64,000 nucleotides of DNA, from NCBI GenBank assembly GCA_027627225.1, contig CM051028.1, forward strand, positions 13,447,201-13,511,200, in the 5' to 3' direction. The notes below the pieces were generated by a model, which had not been told where the DNA came from, made no database searches, and saw only the letters and a program-made list of their open reading frames with translations. The stretch's first letter is position 1. Each line of letters opens with the position of its first letter. Below, piece after piece: positions 1 to 13,158 of this stretch. The translations under genes were made by a program, and so were the position numbers. The DNA is from Congeria kusceri (taxonomy: Eukaryota > Mollusca > Bivalvia > Myida > Dreissenidae).

Positions 1-950
1 ACTAAGCATAGTAATCACAGATGTGCGTCAGTGTAACGGTTTGAAGAACATGGTACATTCCGTAATTCAACATTCACTAACAAAAGTGTACGTACCTGCC
101 CACAAGTGTATGGAAAGAATCCAAACCTGTTTCAACATTTCAATAATTCAAAGTTAAACACTAAACTATTCAGTAATTAAAACATTTATCACAAACTAAT
201 TGATTGGACCAAAATCCTTTCGCGCAATATGTTCAATTTCAACCATTAAATAAGTGCTGTTCATTTTGCAAAACAGTACTATTCCTGTTACATCCAGGAA
301 TTCATGTTAATTAGACTAGATGAATTATTCTGAGAAATAAAATGCATCGTGTTGCAGCGTCTCTATCACTCATGTCGTTGAGAAGATATTGATATCAAAT
401 AACAGTCACCTTCCAACGTATATTATATTTCTTTTTTGTGCGCTTAGCTTCTAATCCAAATGGAGTACCGGATACTTTAACAATACAGATCCGATCATAA
501 CACAATTGCAAGACATATGCAACGACTGTATTCACTCTCCCAATGATCGTAATAAAGTACTGAGATACTGCAGTTAGTTGGCAGTAATTAAAATAATCAA
601 TTAATAAAAGACCATGAAAGTTGCCTTGCTTATTCCAATGTTGTTAATTTAACAAACTGTCGTTAAAGGGACCTATTCACAAATATACAGTACCAAAATG
701 TATTTGCAGACTATACAAATAATATATTGTATTAAAAGCGATTTAACATGACTGACAATGACATCGATTAGAAACCATTATTTGAACGTGTCGTTAATGA
801 AAACTCATCATTTGAAATGGATAAACGTGTAAAGCGTTTGTAACGCGAATTGGAGAAATATTCCTGAACTTTCCGTTTACAGTGTTATAAAAACACGTCT
901 ATCTCTTACTTTCAGTAAACAATACACGAACACATGTAATAGTCTGCCTT

Positions 951-1072
951 ATTATTTTTATTATTATAATAATAATAATTATTATTATTGATATTATTAT
1001 CATCAGTATTATTATAATTATTATTATTATAGTTATTATCATGATTATTATAATAGTTATTATTATTATAAG
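951..1072. repeat. TTA microsatellite, unit 1
   Basis: TTA/TAA repeats including self-complementary (TAA)n(TTA)n runs. The upstream GAT-rich part seen in other units is absent, because the 1,268-bp deletion or empty site joins directly here. Confidence 0.9.
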
Positions 1073-2638
1073 TATGACTGCTTAAGTATTGTATCTTTTT
1101 ATGATATTATACACATAAAAGATCTTTTACCCGTCTACGGTGGCGTTTTAGTACACGTAGTGTAAACAAACAAACGGGGTGAAATACGATTGTAGTACTG
1201 AACAATAACAGTTTTTTTCTACAGATGTTGTTGAATTTGAATACCATTTGTAAGTTTCCGTACTAGAATTCACGAACGAAACCGTGTGTAAGTATAGGAC
1301 ATAATTCAAGCGCGTAATTTATGTAATTTATATTAAAAGAGTCCACATATGTCAGGTTAATGTGCCCGAGCTAAACAAAGAAAACGATATATGTTCTGGT
1401 TTCTACAAATTTGTTAACCAATGTAATGTCTCTCAATCTAAGAGAATATTCAGACATATTGCTAAATTGTGTCATAATGGTTTGCATTTACGTAATAAAT
1501 ATCTGACTAAATGCATTGAAAACACTATCCATATGCAGTGTATAGTATATATTTCTATGTATGTGTCTTAGCCTCAGTAATAACAAAGTATGTAAACTGC
1601 GGTGCTTTTGTATTTTCAATTTTTAATGATAAAAAAATTCGAACGAAACAATAACAACATATATTTTATAGTTTATGATTTCGTCATGTATCTGTCATAC
1701 GTATAATTATTATGGCAATGCCTTAGATACATGTAAATGGTTGTACCTGGCGCACAATTGTCAAATTAACAATTTGTATATGTGAGTGTAGGGTTATATT
1801 CAATGCGTATTTTCTGAAATATAATACACACATACCTGCGTAAAATTGCAAGAGTAGAATACAAAGACTTCCCAACATTTCATTATCTCCATAAAAACCG
1901 ATTTTTGACAGACAAATGTTTTAATACCTATATTCGTTTAACAAAAAAGAATAGCGAACGTATGTTACCGAAACATTGTTACAAAGTGATTACAAATGCT
2001 TAAAGTATCCAATAGTATATGTATGTAATATGAAACTGCAATGCAGATTCAACGGGTTTACGAGAGTGCAGTGGCACATTTTTATACACGATGTCATGTT
2101 ACAGTAAATTAACAAAAGTTGCAAGCGATATTGTCGATGATAACGAGCCAGTTTCGTATTTATACCGGGGTAACTAGGGTGCGATAAGCCGTATACTTCA
2201 AAGAAATATCTGCATCAAAACTTCGATCGTTTTGACACGACCTCCTATTTGGTTATAATGGAACTGTTCATTATACAATCAGGCTTATCTTCGAAAATTA
2301 TCAAGGTGTACAACAAATGACACAATAAGAATCAAAATCACCATTGCTGAAAATCAATAATGAAATTATGTATATAAATCAATTTAGAAATATATTTTTA
2401 CGCATTTACTACTTGAACACATCAATTAATAACTCAGCGTAAACATCGTAATGGGAATGTGACGTGCATTTGTGACAGAGATCCAATACTACTTAAAAAT
2501 AATTGTAATGTTTTTAAAAATGACAATGTAATTTGTGCACCCTAAAGACTTAATCTTTTTTTTACATTTATATGTACATGAATTATTAATATATCTGCAG
2601 TGGGCCAGGTGTTAGGGCACCAGTAAATCTGTTTGAAC

Positions 2639-2815
2639 TCCAAATGCTTTGCATTAACCATTCCAAGGCGGTGACTCCAGTTTTATTCATATTTGTGTTT
2701 TGTGTCTCTTACGTGTTTTTGTATTGTGCTGTGTTGTTTTGCCAATTGGTTACTTGCCGTAAATAAAGGATATTGAGTTCTCTGCCGTGATGCAGCTGGA
2801 GTTTCACTTGGTTTA
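2639..2815 (+). repeat. GCTGTGTTG repeat family, forward copy, unit 1
   Basis: Family blocks in order: CCAAATGCTTTGCATTAACC, CCAAGGCGGTGACTCCAG, TGTGCTGTGTTGTTTTGCC, TTACTTGCCGTAAATAAAGG, and GAGTTTCACTTGGTTTA. AATAAA occurs inside, as it would in a retroposed mRNA tail. Related copies lie in inverse orientation in each full unit and at 61,850. Confidence 0.75.
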
Positions 2816-4095
2816 TATTTAAATAGTCAACTGGATGATGTTGCGATGCTCATCGTGGCACGTGGCGGCAGAACTCTCTTTTTACTACATCTGCACAACT
2901 GCACGATGCACTATCGAGAACGAGTTGGAACTAAGGACAATAAGGCTGCCTCACGAGTGCACGAATAAAACCAGACATGCCTAAATCGTAACACTTGCAT
3001 GTAAGTGAAACGTTCTACAAACTCAAATAGTTCATTTAAACCCGAAACTTAAAGGGTATTATTAGCAATATATGTACTATCCGAATAATTGCACTGTGTA
3101 GTTTAATTTTAATGCAATTATTGCTATGAAAACGACATTTTATTAGTAAATAAAAGTTTAAGACGTTCAGAGAATATATCAATTAAGCGTCACCTAAAGT
3201 TTCACTCTTTAAATGTGCGTATACAAAAACGCAACTGAATTGACTGACCACCTACTGACAGTAGACATTGCAAATAGGTAAACAGATACTTTCTTTAGGC
3301 ATTGAAGTGACACTGTTTGCACTCGAAATAAAAAGAAAATTGATTTTTCTGTGTTCAAAGGGCGGAAACCCGAAAGACCGAAATTCATTTTCTATTTGTA
3401 GACTTTACTTTACTTAAAACATATTTTATTTCCAAAATGAAGTACATGTACAAATGACATAAAAGACATAAATACATATACATGACCAGCCACGCAAATT
3501 TTCGTCCAAATGACATACCTGCACGAAATTGAGTTTTTTACATTTTTTGAGATTTTTCAACATTTATACATGTTTCACTTGTATAATTTACATTCAAATT
3601 TAACACTAACAGTTTGAATGTAGATGTAAATGTTTTTCATATCATTTATGGAAACAAGCAACAACATATCGGTAATAACTTATTTCTATAAATAGTGGAT
3701 TTATGGTTGCTATGGCAACACCTTCTTGCACACAATAATAAACGGTCATTTTATTTCCATAAATTTACATTTTATCACAGTGAACACAACACAATAGATA
3801 ACGTTTGAGAATTTTTCCTTAATTAGTTACGAATTATACTTATATTTCACAATTAGAAGTTTTGCAATGCTTTCTAGAACTGTATGCAATATGTATTATT
3901 GAACAATAAACGCAATAATGGGTCTCACTTTAACATGTTCATTAACAATGATAACAGGGAAATGTTTAACTATATATACTTACACATATGAAACAATAAT
4001 ACCTGTAATATAGTATTTATTACCCACAGTTATTTATAATGATCTATATATAAACATCTATATATAAACAGACGAATATAAATATAAATATATGA

Positions 4096-4196
4096 TCTCG
4101 TTCCCACGACTTAACATGTCGTTACCACGAGGTAATTATCTCATTCCCACGACTTAATATGTCGTGGAAACAACATGATCATGTCGTTCCCACGAG
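4096..4196. repeat. Palindromic TCGTTCCCACGA array, unit 1
   Basis: Short near-palindromic modules (TCGTTCCCACGA, TCGTTACCACGA, TCATTCCCACGA) occur every ~21 bp, separated by A+T-rich spacers such as CTTAATATG and GTAATTATC. This copy lacks the last module (ATAAGTTC-TCGTTCCCACGAG) found in units 2 and 3. Confidence 0.85.
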
Positions 4197-4210
4197 AAAA
4201 GATAAATAAA

Positions 4211-4312
4211 AACATGCACATGTCACATCTATGCTACCGTAATAAACATGCACATGTCACATCTATGCCACCGTTCAAAACATGCACATTTGATATCTAT
4301 GCGACCGTACAA
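4211..4312 (+). repeat. 34-bp triple repeat, unit 1
   Basis: Three consecutive 34-bp repeats start at 4211, 4245 and 4279. Each has ACATGCACATGTCACATC followed by TATGC(T/C)ACCGT. They directly follow the palindromic array. Confidence 0.85.
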
Positions 4313-7300
4313 AACACCAGCGTCCTTGTCAAAATGACAAAAAAATAAAAACTAAAAAAAATATCAAAATTCATGTGTTATTATCAGTGGAAGTTTGATT
4401 GAATTGTTATTCGTGGCTACAACATTGATACTTACACGTATTTATTTCCGGTTTAGAGAAGTAGCGCAATAATACACGTTTGCGAGTGTTAATGGATATT
4501 ATAAAATGTTATCAATGACATTAAACAAAATTACTAATTTGTACTATGATGTAATGTAATGAAGAGCTAATGCATTGCAACGAATACCCAGTTGATTGGC
4601 TTTTTGCAACCGAACAACAGAACAAAACAGAACAGAAATCTTCTTAGCGACTTAAAAAGTAAATCTTTAAAACAACTTCAGTGCAAAAGTAAATACCATG
4701 TGGACTATATCTATCAATTTATCATTCTTAAATGTCGGTTAATACCTGACCTTATATCAGTAATGACAGTCAATGTACATTCACATGATAGCACATTAAT
4801 TTTCACGGCAACAAGTGTAATACAACCCATGTCCCCTATTTTCACGAGTATTCTTAGTAAAATGACAACCGACAAACAATGCGCGCATCTAAATGATGAA
4901 ATGGCCGAATTATTTGTTTTATCAGGCTTAAGCGAATCAATATATTATTTACACGGTGCAGTTTTCATTATGAATGACAAAACAGATTAAAAACATAGTT
5001 GGCGTTTAAATATAACACTATATTTTTTTGGGTGGCTTTTTGCATCTAGTAAAACATCACGTCGTTACCATCATATGACTACAGTGCTTATGATAAGATA
5101 ATTATAGTCCTATAGAATATACGTTATGCGTAAAAACAAATGTGATTTTAATATATAGTAATGTAATATGTACGTTACTGCGTGTATCAAACTCCTCTGT
5201 TTTCAATACGTTAGAGCTTGTTCATAGCAACGCCAACATATAACAGTTAAGTTAAGATTTAGAGCAAATGTACAGGCTTATATACTGTAAGAACAACTGA
5301 TATTATTCTTACTTACAAACAAATTTCTGACAGCAAACAGAGAACAACAAATATGAAATTCGTTAGTAGTTTATATCAAAACAAAAACAGTTTAAAATTG
5401 CATAGAACATCATTTGGCTCAGGTGTCCCACCATGATCCCAATACTGACCAGATCGTAACCGTCTCTCTTGTCTAAAAGAACATCAACGAGTCAACTCCT
5501 ATAGTCGCATTTAACATTTGATAACTTCTTATTGGACTTTAATTTACAGAATCAGTTCATTCATGGAACGTCGGCTAAATGATGCCGGCTTGACAAGAAA
5601 GTATAACAATAATAATTCAATTGAAAATGTATTTATCATGTGACACACATAGTTGGTAATTAAAGGGACAATGTCTTGCTGGACTTTATCTTGCTCGCTC
5701 TTATCAAACAACGAATAAACTACTTTGAAACAAAATACATGTTCTATACTAATAACGTTGTATCATTTAGTTGCAATAAGGCAAAAGCCTGCATATAAAC
5801 CATTCAATACATTCAATAAAGTTTTTATAAACCAATTACTGGGAAAATAATTATCTCGTACATATGTGGCGAACATGTAATAATGTTGTCGTTTTATATG
5901 AGCTCGACACTCGATCACTGTATTGGATCATAATATATGTTACCATAATTATGCATAATTTTCACATAATCTGCTTGATTTATTAAGTCATTTTTACATG
6001 GATGTCAACTGACAACATATTTGAAAAGTTAACACACATGAGCAGCTGTTACAATTAATGTACCACATGACAATATACTTATCCTCAAGCTTAAATTACA
6101 AGTTGCGAAATGAAAAGATATATTGTGTTACTTTATAAATTTTCTACGGGAAATTTGAACCACTCACCACATGCAGCAAGTAATCCAGTTTGTTCCTGTT
6201 TAGTAACCTTTTGCACAGATACGCGCAATTTTCTAGATAAATATAAATATACTACCATCCGCATTAACAATTTAATATACATTATCTTTTCGATAAACCT
6301 ATACCTGCTAAATAGATATTATAAATAATACATATTTTTATAATTAATGGTTTAATTTGTTGCATTGAAAAAAGAAAACAACTTAAACCACTTCATTTGA
6401 GCGAATCATGGATATGACCAAATAATCATAATTTAACCAAAAGTGTACAAGGTTTCTATTCAGGGGGTTCCTTAAATTAGATTGGAATATTTTACATAGC
6501 TTTTGTCCCCCGTTCAATAACATATATAGCATAGTAATTGACAATTTAGTCATTATAACGAAGAAACATGTATACATTGTTATTTATGTATTTAAATGTC
6601 CGGCAGACTCCATATATGGTCAAAACATGTCTTTAACGGAATCTGTAAGACCTGACATCCGACAATGTTTGTCAGTCCCGTTAGCATACAATACATGTAT
6701 TTCTCTCCGTTTTTATCTGACAGTCCTGGCTGAAGCTTTATATTTAGCATCTCACGAGTGGGTAAGCTTTTCAATGTTAACACAATCACCACCCTGTCCT
6801 CAATTGGTATCTATATTATCTTACTAATGTGTGAAGTTTGATAAAGAGAAGTTTGCAAAAACAGCACGGAGATGATGACAGAGACTTCAAAGCCAGATCA
6901 GACTTGACGTATGGCAAAAGTTTGACAAAAATCAATAATTGATTTCTGTACTGTAATGGTGATGATATACATTAATGATGTCATTTCATTTAACACAGTC
7001 GACGAACAAACAACCCACCAAAAGAAATACGTTTTAATACATTATTGAACAAACAAAATGGAAATTTTATTTAATACATATACATTATTGTTTGTTATTA
7101 ACGTTTATGTGTACTCATATTATCAGAATCGCAATTGATTTGTTCCATATAATTCTATTATCACTCATTAGTTTGTAAATGAATGTTGTAACATTGATAT
7201 TGAGTAATTGAATCAATACACATTTTGTGTATTTATTAAATAAAATATTAGTGAATTAATGTCATATAATGTTATTGTCACGTCATTATTGTACAATTTA

Positions 7301-8367
7301 ATAAGTTTTTATGAAAACCTGTTCATCCAACACCCTGTCTTATCCGACATTTTCAATCGGAACCACTCAGTGTTGTTATTGAGAGGGTTCTCGGTACCAT
7401 CTCACAGAATTTGCAATACTAAATATAGTAATCACAGATGTGCGTCAGTGTAACGGTTTGAAGAACATGGTACATTCCGTAATTCAACATTCACTAATAA
7501 AAGTGTACGTACCTGCCCACAAGTGTATGGAAAGAATCCAAACCTGTTTCAACATTTCAATAATTCAAAGTTAAACACTAAACTATTCAGTAATTAAAAC
7601 ATTTATTACAAACTAATTGATTGGACCAAAATCCTTTCGCGCAATATGTCCAATTTCAACCATTAAATAAGTGCTGTTCGTTTTGCAAAACAGTACTATT
7701 CCTGTTACATCCAGGAATTCATGTTAATTAGACTAGATGAATTATTCTGAGAAATAAAATGCATCGTGTTGCAGCGTCTCTATCACTCATGTCGTTGAGA
7801 AGATATTGATGTCAAATAACAGTCACCTTCCAACGTATATTATATTTCTGTTTTGTGCGCTTAGCTTCTAATCCAAATGGAGTACCGGACACTTTAACAA
7901 TACAGATCTGATCATAACACAATTGCAAGACACATGCAACGACTGTATTCACTCTCCCAATGATCGTAATAAAGTACTGAGATACTGCAGTTAGTTGGCA
8001 GTAATTAAAATAATCAATTAATAAAAGACCATGAAAGTTGCCTTGCTTATTCCAATGTTGTTAATTTAACAAACTGTCGTTAAAGGGACCTATTCGCAAA
8101 TATACAGTACCAAAATGTATTTGCAGACTATACAAATAATATATTGTATTAAAAGCGATTTAACATGACTGACAATGACATCGATTAGAAACCATTATTT
8201 GAACGTGTCGTTAATGAAAACTCATTATTTGAAATGGATAAACGTGTAAAGCGTTTGTAACGCGAATTGGAGAAATATTCCTGTACTTTCCGTTTACAGT
8301 GTTATAAAAACACGTCTATCTCTTACTTTCAGTAAACAATACACGAACACGTGTAATAGTCTGCCTT

Positions 8368-8424
8368 GTTAGCGTCACAACTTTAGATCTTGAGGTCGTA
8401 GGTTCGAGCCTCGCTTGAGGTACC
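8368..8424 (+). other. tRNA-like segment of unit 2 (B-box intact)
   Basis: The segment begins GTTAGCGTCA and contains GGTTCGAGCC, which matches the internal RNA polymerase III B-box consensus (GGTTCGANNCC) over ten positions. The 5' half of a tRNA is missing or unrecognisable, and the T-arm stem does not pair well, so this is not a functional tRNA gene. It may be the 3' part of a tRNA-derived SINE head. Confidence 0.5.
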
Positions 8425-8849
8425 ATTTGCATTGTTTTTCCATATAATATATAAGTTATTTAGGCTAAATGCTAAAGTTTTTGCAGATAAAACATTTAAT
8501 CATATTTTACAAAATACGAACCTCTGTGAACAAGTCTCTTTAATTATACAATGATGAATCCAATGGCAAAACTAAAATCATGAGAGAAAAGCCGAATGTG
8601 GCACATATTTTATAATTTCCTTCGAAACAGGACAATTATACGACATTTTATAGAATTAACGAGATGGATACTGTCTTATTGCAGTACGTGTTACTATTAA
8701 TTGATTTCATTTCGACCTCGTTCTGTTATTTTCTTAATTGTTTTATTAATTATAAAAACTAATTTGAATGTCATTTAAGTAAACACACCCAGAACTGAAC
8801 ACGTAATGTTTATATCATGCGTTTGTAATAAATATTTTCTTGGTCTCGA

Positions 8850-8990
8850 GGATCTCGGTTAAACGACTTTAACACAAACTGTGCATTTTTTGTGTTTTAC
8901 TGGAAACGGGTGGAGTTTATTTGTCAATGTGCGATCATCCGAGAGTGGAAACCCAATGAGATGTTAGAAACAACTACGACGAGTCCTCTC
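8850..8990 (+). repeat. 141-bp segment, single copy in unit 2
   Basis: This segment (GATCTCGGTTAAACGAC to GACGAGTCCT) is present once here. The upstream join reads TTGGTCTCGAGGATCTCGG. That keeps a trace of the duplicate junction (CTCGAGGATCTCGG) seen in units 4 and 5, so a second copy was probably lost. Confidence 0.75.
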
Positions 8991-9026
8991 ATGTATCAAA
9001 TATATCAATATGTGATAAATGAAACC

Positions 9027-9176
9027 CCAGAATCATCAGCAGGAGAGACGTCCTTTGGTCTATATGTAAGGCCTGTGGCCAATTGGCAATTCAACACAGT
9101 ACAATAAGCAAAACACAACACAAAATATAGAATGATTAAAACTGGGGTCACCTTGGAACGGTCAATGCAAAGCAAT
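9027..9176 (-). repeat. Inverted copy of the GCTGTGTTG repeat family, unit 2
   Basis: On the minus strand this reads GCTTTGCATTGACCGTTCC, AAGGTGACCCCAGTTTTAAT, TACTGTGTTGAATTGCCAA and CTCTCCTGCTGATGATTC. The same blocks occur in the same order in the forward family copy about 2.3 kb further on. It is a diverged, inverted member of that family. Confidence 0.75.
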
Positions 9177-9442
9177 GTGGGGGGGGGGGGGGTAAACCGA
9201 CTCACAAGTTTTAATAAATTAATATGTATAAATATATATTACCAGTAAAAGACTGACGCTCAATTAAAATATGTACGACTAAGTGCACACAGAAGCAGAA
9301 ACAAACGACCGTCATAAACATGTTGAATTACATGGCAAACTTAATTTGCACCATTTCATTTAATATTTCTTGAATTCCTTATAATTCGTTACTAATGTGC
9401 ATATTTTGGAAGACTAGGTATGAAACAGTAATATAATAATAC

Positions 9443-9526
9443 ATGATTATGATGATTATTATGATGATAATGATGATGAGTATAAGAATGATGATGACGA
9501 TGATAGTGATGATAATGATGATGATG

Positions 9527-9559
<33 letters not shown>

Positions 9560-9695
9560 TATTTATTTTATTATTATTATTTTTATAATAATAATAATTA
9601 TTATTATTTTTATTATTATTATTATCATTATTATTATAATTATCATTATTATAGTTATTATCACGATTATTATAATAGTTATTATTATTATAAGT
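9443..9695. repeat. GAT/TTA microsatellite, unit 2
   Basis: A run of GAT repeats (ATGATGATG...) changes into TTA repeats with interruptions. The Met/Ile/Tyr-rich reading frame here is a by-product of the repeat. Confidence 0.92.
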
Positions 9696-11356
9696 ATGAC
9701 TGCTTAAGTATTATATGTATTTCATGATATTATACACATAAAAGATCTTTTACCCGTCTACGGTGGCGTTTTAGTACACGTAGTGTAAACAATCAAACGG
9801 GTTGAAATGCGATTGTAGAACAGAACAATAACAGTTTTTTTCTACAGATGTTGTTGAATTTAAATACCATTTGTATTATGTTGTAGTGCATATATAGCTC
9901 GGACACATTAACACGACTCTGACCTTCTTGAATATATATAACAAAAACCCGTTACGATGAATATATTAGTTTCCGTACTAGAATTCACGAACGAAACCGT
10001 GTGTAAATATAGGACATAATTCAAGCGCGTAATTTATGTAATTTATATTACAAGAGTTCACATATGTCAGGCTAATGTGCCCGAGCTAAACAAAGAAAAC
10101 GATATATGTTCTGGTTTCTACAAATTTGTTAACCAATGTAATGTCTCTCAATCTAAGAGAATATTCAGACATATTGCTAAATTGTGTCATAATGGTTTGC
10201 ATTTACGTAATAAATATCTGACTAAATGCATTTAAAACACTATCCATATGCAGCGTATAGTATATATTTCTATGTATGTGTCTTAGCCTCAGTAATAAAA
10301 AAGTATGTAAACTGCGGTGCATTTGTATTTCCATTTTTTAATGATAAAAAAATTCGAACGAAACAATAACAACATATATTTTATAGTTTATGATTTTGTC
10401 ATGTATCTGTCACTCGTATAATTATTATGGCAATGTCTTAGATACATGTAAATGGTTGTACCTGGCGCACAATTGTCAAATTAACAATTTGTATATGTGA
10501 GTGTAGGGTTATATTCAATGCGTATTTCAGAAATATAATACACACATACCTACGTACAATTGCAAGAGTAGAATACAAAGACTTCCCAACATTTCATTAT
10601 CTCCATAAAAACCGATTTTTGACAGACAAATGTGTTAATACCTATATTCGTTTAACATAAAAGAATAGCGAACGTATGTTACCGAAACATTGTTACAAAG
10701 TGATTAAATGCTTAAAGTATCCAATAGTATATGTATGTAATATGAAACTGCAATGCAGATTCAACGGGTTTACGAGAGTGCAGTGGCACATTTTTATACA
10801 CGATGTCATGTTACAGTAAATGAATAAAAAGGTGTTACAAGCGATATTGTCGATGATAACGAGCCAGTTTCGTATTTATGCCAGGGTAATTAGGGTGCGA
10901 TAAGCCGTAAACCTCAAAGAAATATCTGCATCAAAACTTCGATCGTTTTGACACGACCTCCTATTTGGTTATAATGGAACTGTTCATTATACAATCAGGC
11001 TTATCTTCGAAAATTATCAAGGTGTACAACAAATGACACAATAAGAATCAAAATCACCATTGCTGAAAACCAATAATGAAATGATGTATATAAATCAATT
11101 TAGAAATATATTTTTACGCATTTACTACTTGAACACATCAATTAATAACTCAGCGTAACCATCGTAATGGGAATGTGACGTGCATTTGTGACAGAGATCC
11201 AATATTACTTAAAAAGAATTGTAATGTTTTTAAAAATGACAATGTAATTTCTGCACCCTAAAGACTTAATCTTTTTTTTACATTTTATATGTACATGTAT
11301 TATTAATATATCTGCAGTGGGACAGGTGTTAGGGCACCAGTAAATCTGTTTGAACT

Positions 11357-11533
11357 CCAAATGCTTTGCATTAACCATTCCAAGGCGGTGACTCCAGTTT
11401 TATTCATATTTGTGTTTTGTGTCTCTTACGTGTTTTTGTATTGTGCTGTGTTGTTTTGCCAATTGGTTACTTGCCGTAAATAAAGGATATTGAGTTCTCT
11501 GCTGTGATGCAGCTGGAGTTTCACTTGGTTTAT
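11357..11533 (+). repeat. GCTGTGTTG repeat family, forward copy, unit 2
   Basis: Same element at the equivalent position, nearly identical to unit 1. Confidence 0.75.
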
Positions 11534-12920
11534 ATTTAAATAGTCAACTGGATGATGTTGCGATGCTCATCGTGGCACGTGGCGGCAGAACTCTCTTTTT
11601 ACTACATCTGCACAACTGCACGATGCACTATCGAGAACGAGTTTGAACTTAGAACAATAAGGCTCCCTCACGAGTGCACGAATAAAACCAGACATATGCC
11701 TAAATCGTAACACTTGCATGTAAGTGAAACGTTATTCAAACTCAAATAGTTCATTTAAACCCGAAACTTAAAGGGTATTATTAGCAATATATGTACTATC
11801 CGAATAATTGCACTGTGTAGTTTAATTTTAATGCAATTATTGCTATGAAAACGACATTTTATTAGTAAATAAAAGTTTAAGACGTTCAGAGAATATATCA
11901 CTTAAGCGTCACCTAAAGTTTCACTCTTTAATTGTGCGTATACAAAAACGCAACTGAATTGACTAACCACGTACTGATGCATCCAGTAGACATTGCAAAT
12001 AGGTAAACAGATACTTTGTTTAGGCATTGAAGTGACACTGTTTGCACTCGAAATAAAAAGAAAATTGATTTTTCTGTGTTCAAAGGGCGGAAACCCGAAA
12101 GACGGTATAATCATTTTCTATTTGTAGACTTTACTTTACTTAAAACATATTTTATTTCCAAAATGAAGTACATGTACAAATGACATAACAGACATAAATA
12201 CATATACATGACCAGCCACGCAAATTTTCGTCCAAATGACATACCCGTCCGAAATTGAGTTTTTAACATTTTCTTGTAGCTGAACATGTGTAGTGTTGGA
12301 TGGTATAGTTTATTTTGCTCATTGAGCACTTTATATGGTATTTTTCGGCTTAGTTTTAGGGTCACCATAACAACAAATTTCGAGATTTTTCAACATGTAT
12401 ACCTGTTTTACTTGCATAATTTACATCCAAATTTAACACTAACAGTTTGAATGTAGATGTAAATGTTTTTCATATCATTTATGGAAACAGGCAAAAACAT
12501 TTCGGTAATAACTTATTTCTATAAATAGTGGATTTATGGTTGCTATGGCAACACATTCTGGCATACAATAATAAACGGTCACTTTATTTCCTTAATTTAT
12601 ATTTTATCACAGTGAAGACAACACAATAGATAACGTTTGAGAAATTTTTCCTTAATTAGTTACGAAATATACTTATATTTCACAATTAGAAGTTTTGCAA
12701 TGCATTCTAGAACTGTATGCAATAAGTATTATTGAACAATAAACGCAATAATGGGTCTCACTTTAACATGTTCATTAACAATGATAACATGGAAATGTTT
12801 AACTATATACTTACACATATGAAACAATAATACCTGTAATATAGTATTTATTACCCACAGTTATTTATAATGATCTATATATAAACATCTATATATAAAC
12901 AGACGAATATAAATATAAGA

Positions 12921-13042
12921 TCTCGTTCCCACGACATAATATGTCGTTACCACGACGTAATTATCTCGTTCCCACGACTTAATATGTCGTGGAAACAACA
13001 TGATTATGTCGTTCCCACGAGATAAGTTCTCGTTCCCACGAG
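12921..13042. repeat. Palindromic TCGTTCCCACGA array, unit 2
   Basis: Same module series as in unit 1 plus one further module. Both strands give short reading frames rich in SFPRDKFSFPRE, which arise from the palindromes. Confidence 0.85.
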
Positions 13043-13056
13043 AAAAGATAAATAAA

Positions 13057-13158
13057 AACATGCACATGTCACATCTATGCTACCGTAATAAACATGCACA
13101 TGTCACATCTATGCCACCGTACAAAACATGCACATGTCATATCTATGCCACCGTACAA
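13057..13158 (+). repeat. 34-bp triple repeat, unit 2
   Basis: Three ACATGCACATGTCA...ATGC.ACCGT repeats directly follow the palindromic array. Confidence 0.85.

Larger units (their letters stand above)
1..7417. repeat. Macrosatellite unit 1 (shortened copy)
   Basis: First visible copy of the long tandem unit. It begins at the ACTAAGCATA landmark and may continue upstream of the window. It follows the other copies base for base over long stretches but is about 1.4 kb shorter. Three losses account for most of this: about 1.27 kb at 950/951, about 90 bp near 1252 (the stretch holding TGTTGTAGTGCATATATAG in other units), and about 120 bp near 3545. No reading frame here starts with ATG, stays open in all copies and shows family motifs, so I read the unit as non-coding. 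Confidence 0.9.

Noticed and set aside
4096..4312. CRISPR array
   Set aside because: Repeats are palindromic modules with conserved short A+T spacers, in a eukaryotic tandem unit. There are no unique spacers and no cas genes.
4592..4990. 132-residue frame seen in four units (100 residues in three of them)
   Set aside because: It starts at TTG, not ATG. The length differs because of a 2-bp indel, and most substitutions between units change amino acids, which does not fit purifying selection.
6592..6792. Minus-strand frame PTREMLNIKLQPGLSDKNG conserved in units 1, 2 and 4
   Set aside because: Conservation matches the general similarity of the units. No family is recognised and no start or splice context is constant.
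8368..8424. Functional tRNA gene
   Set aside because: The 5' half and acceptor stem are absent, and the T-arm does not pair properly.
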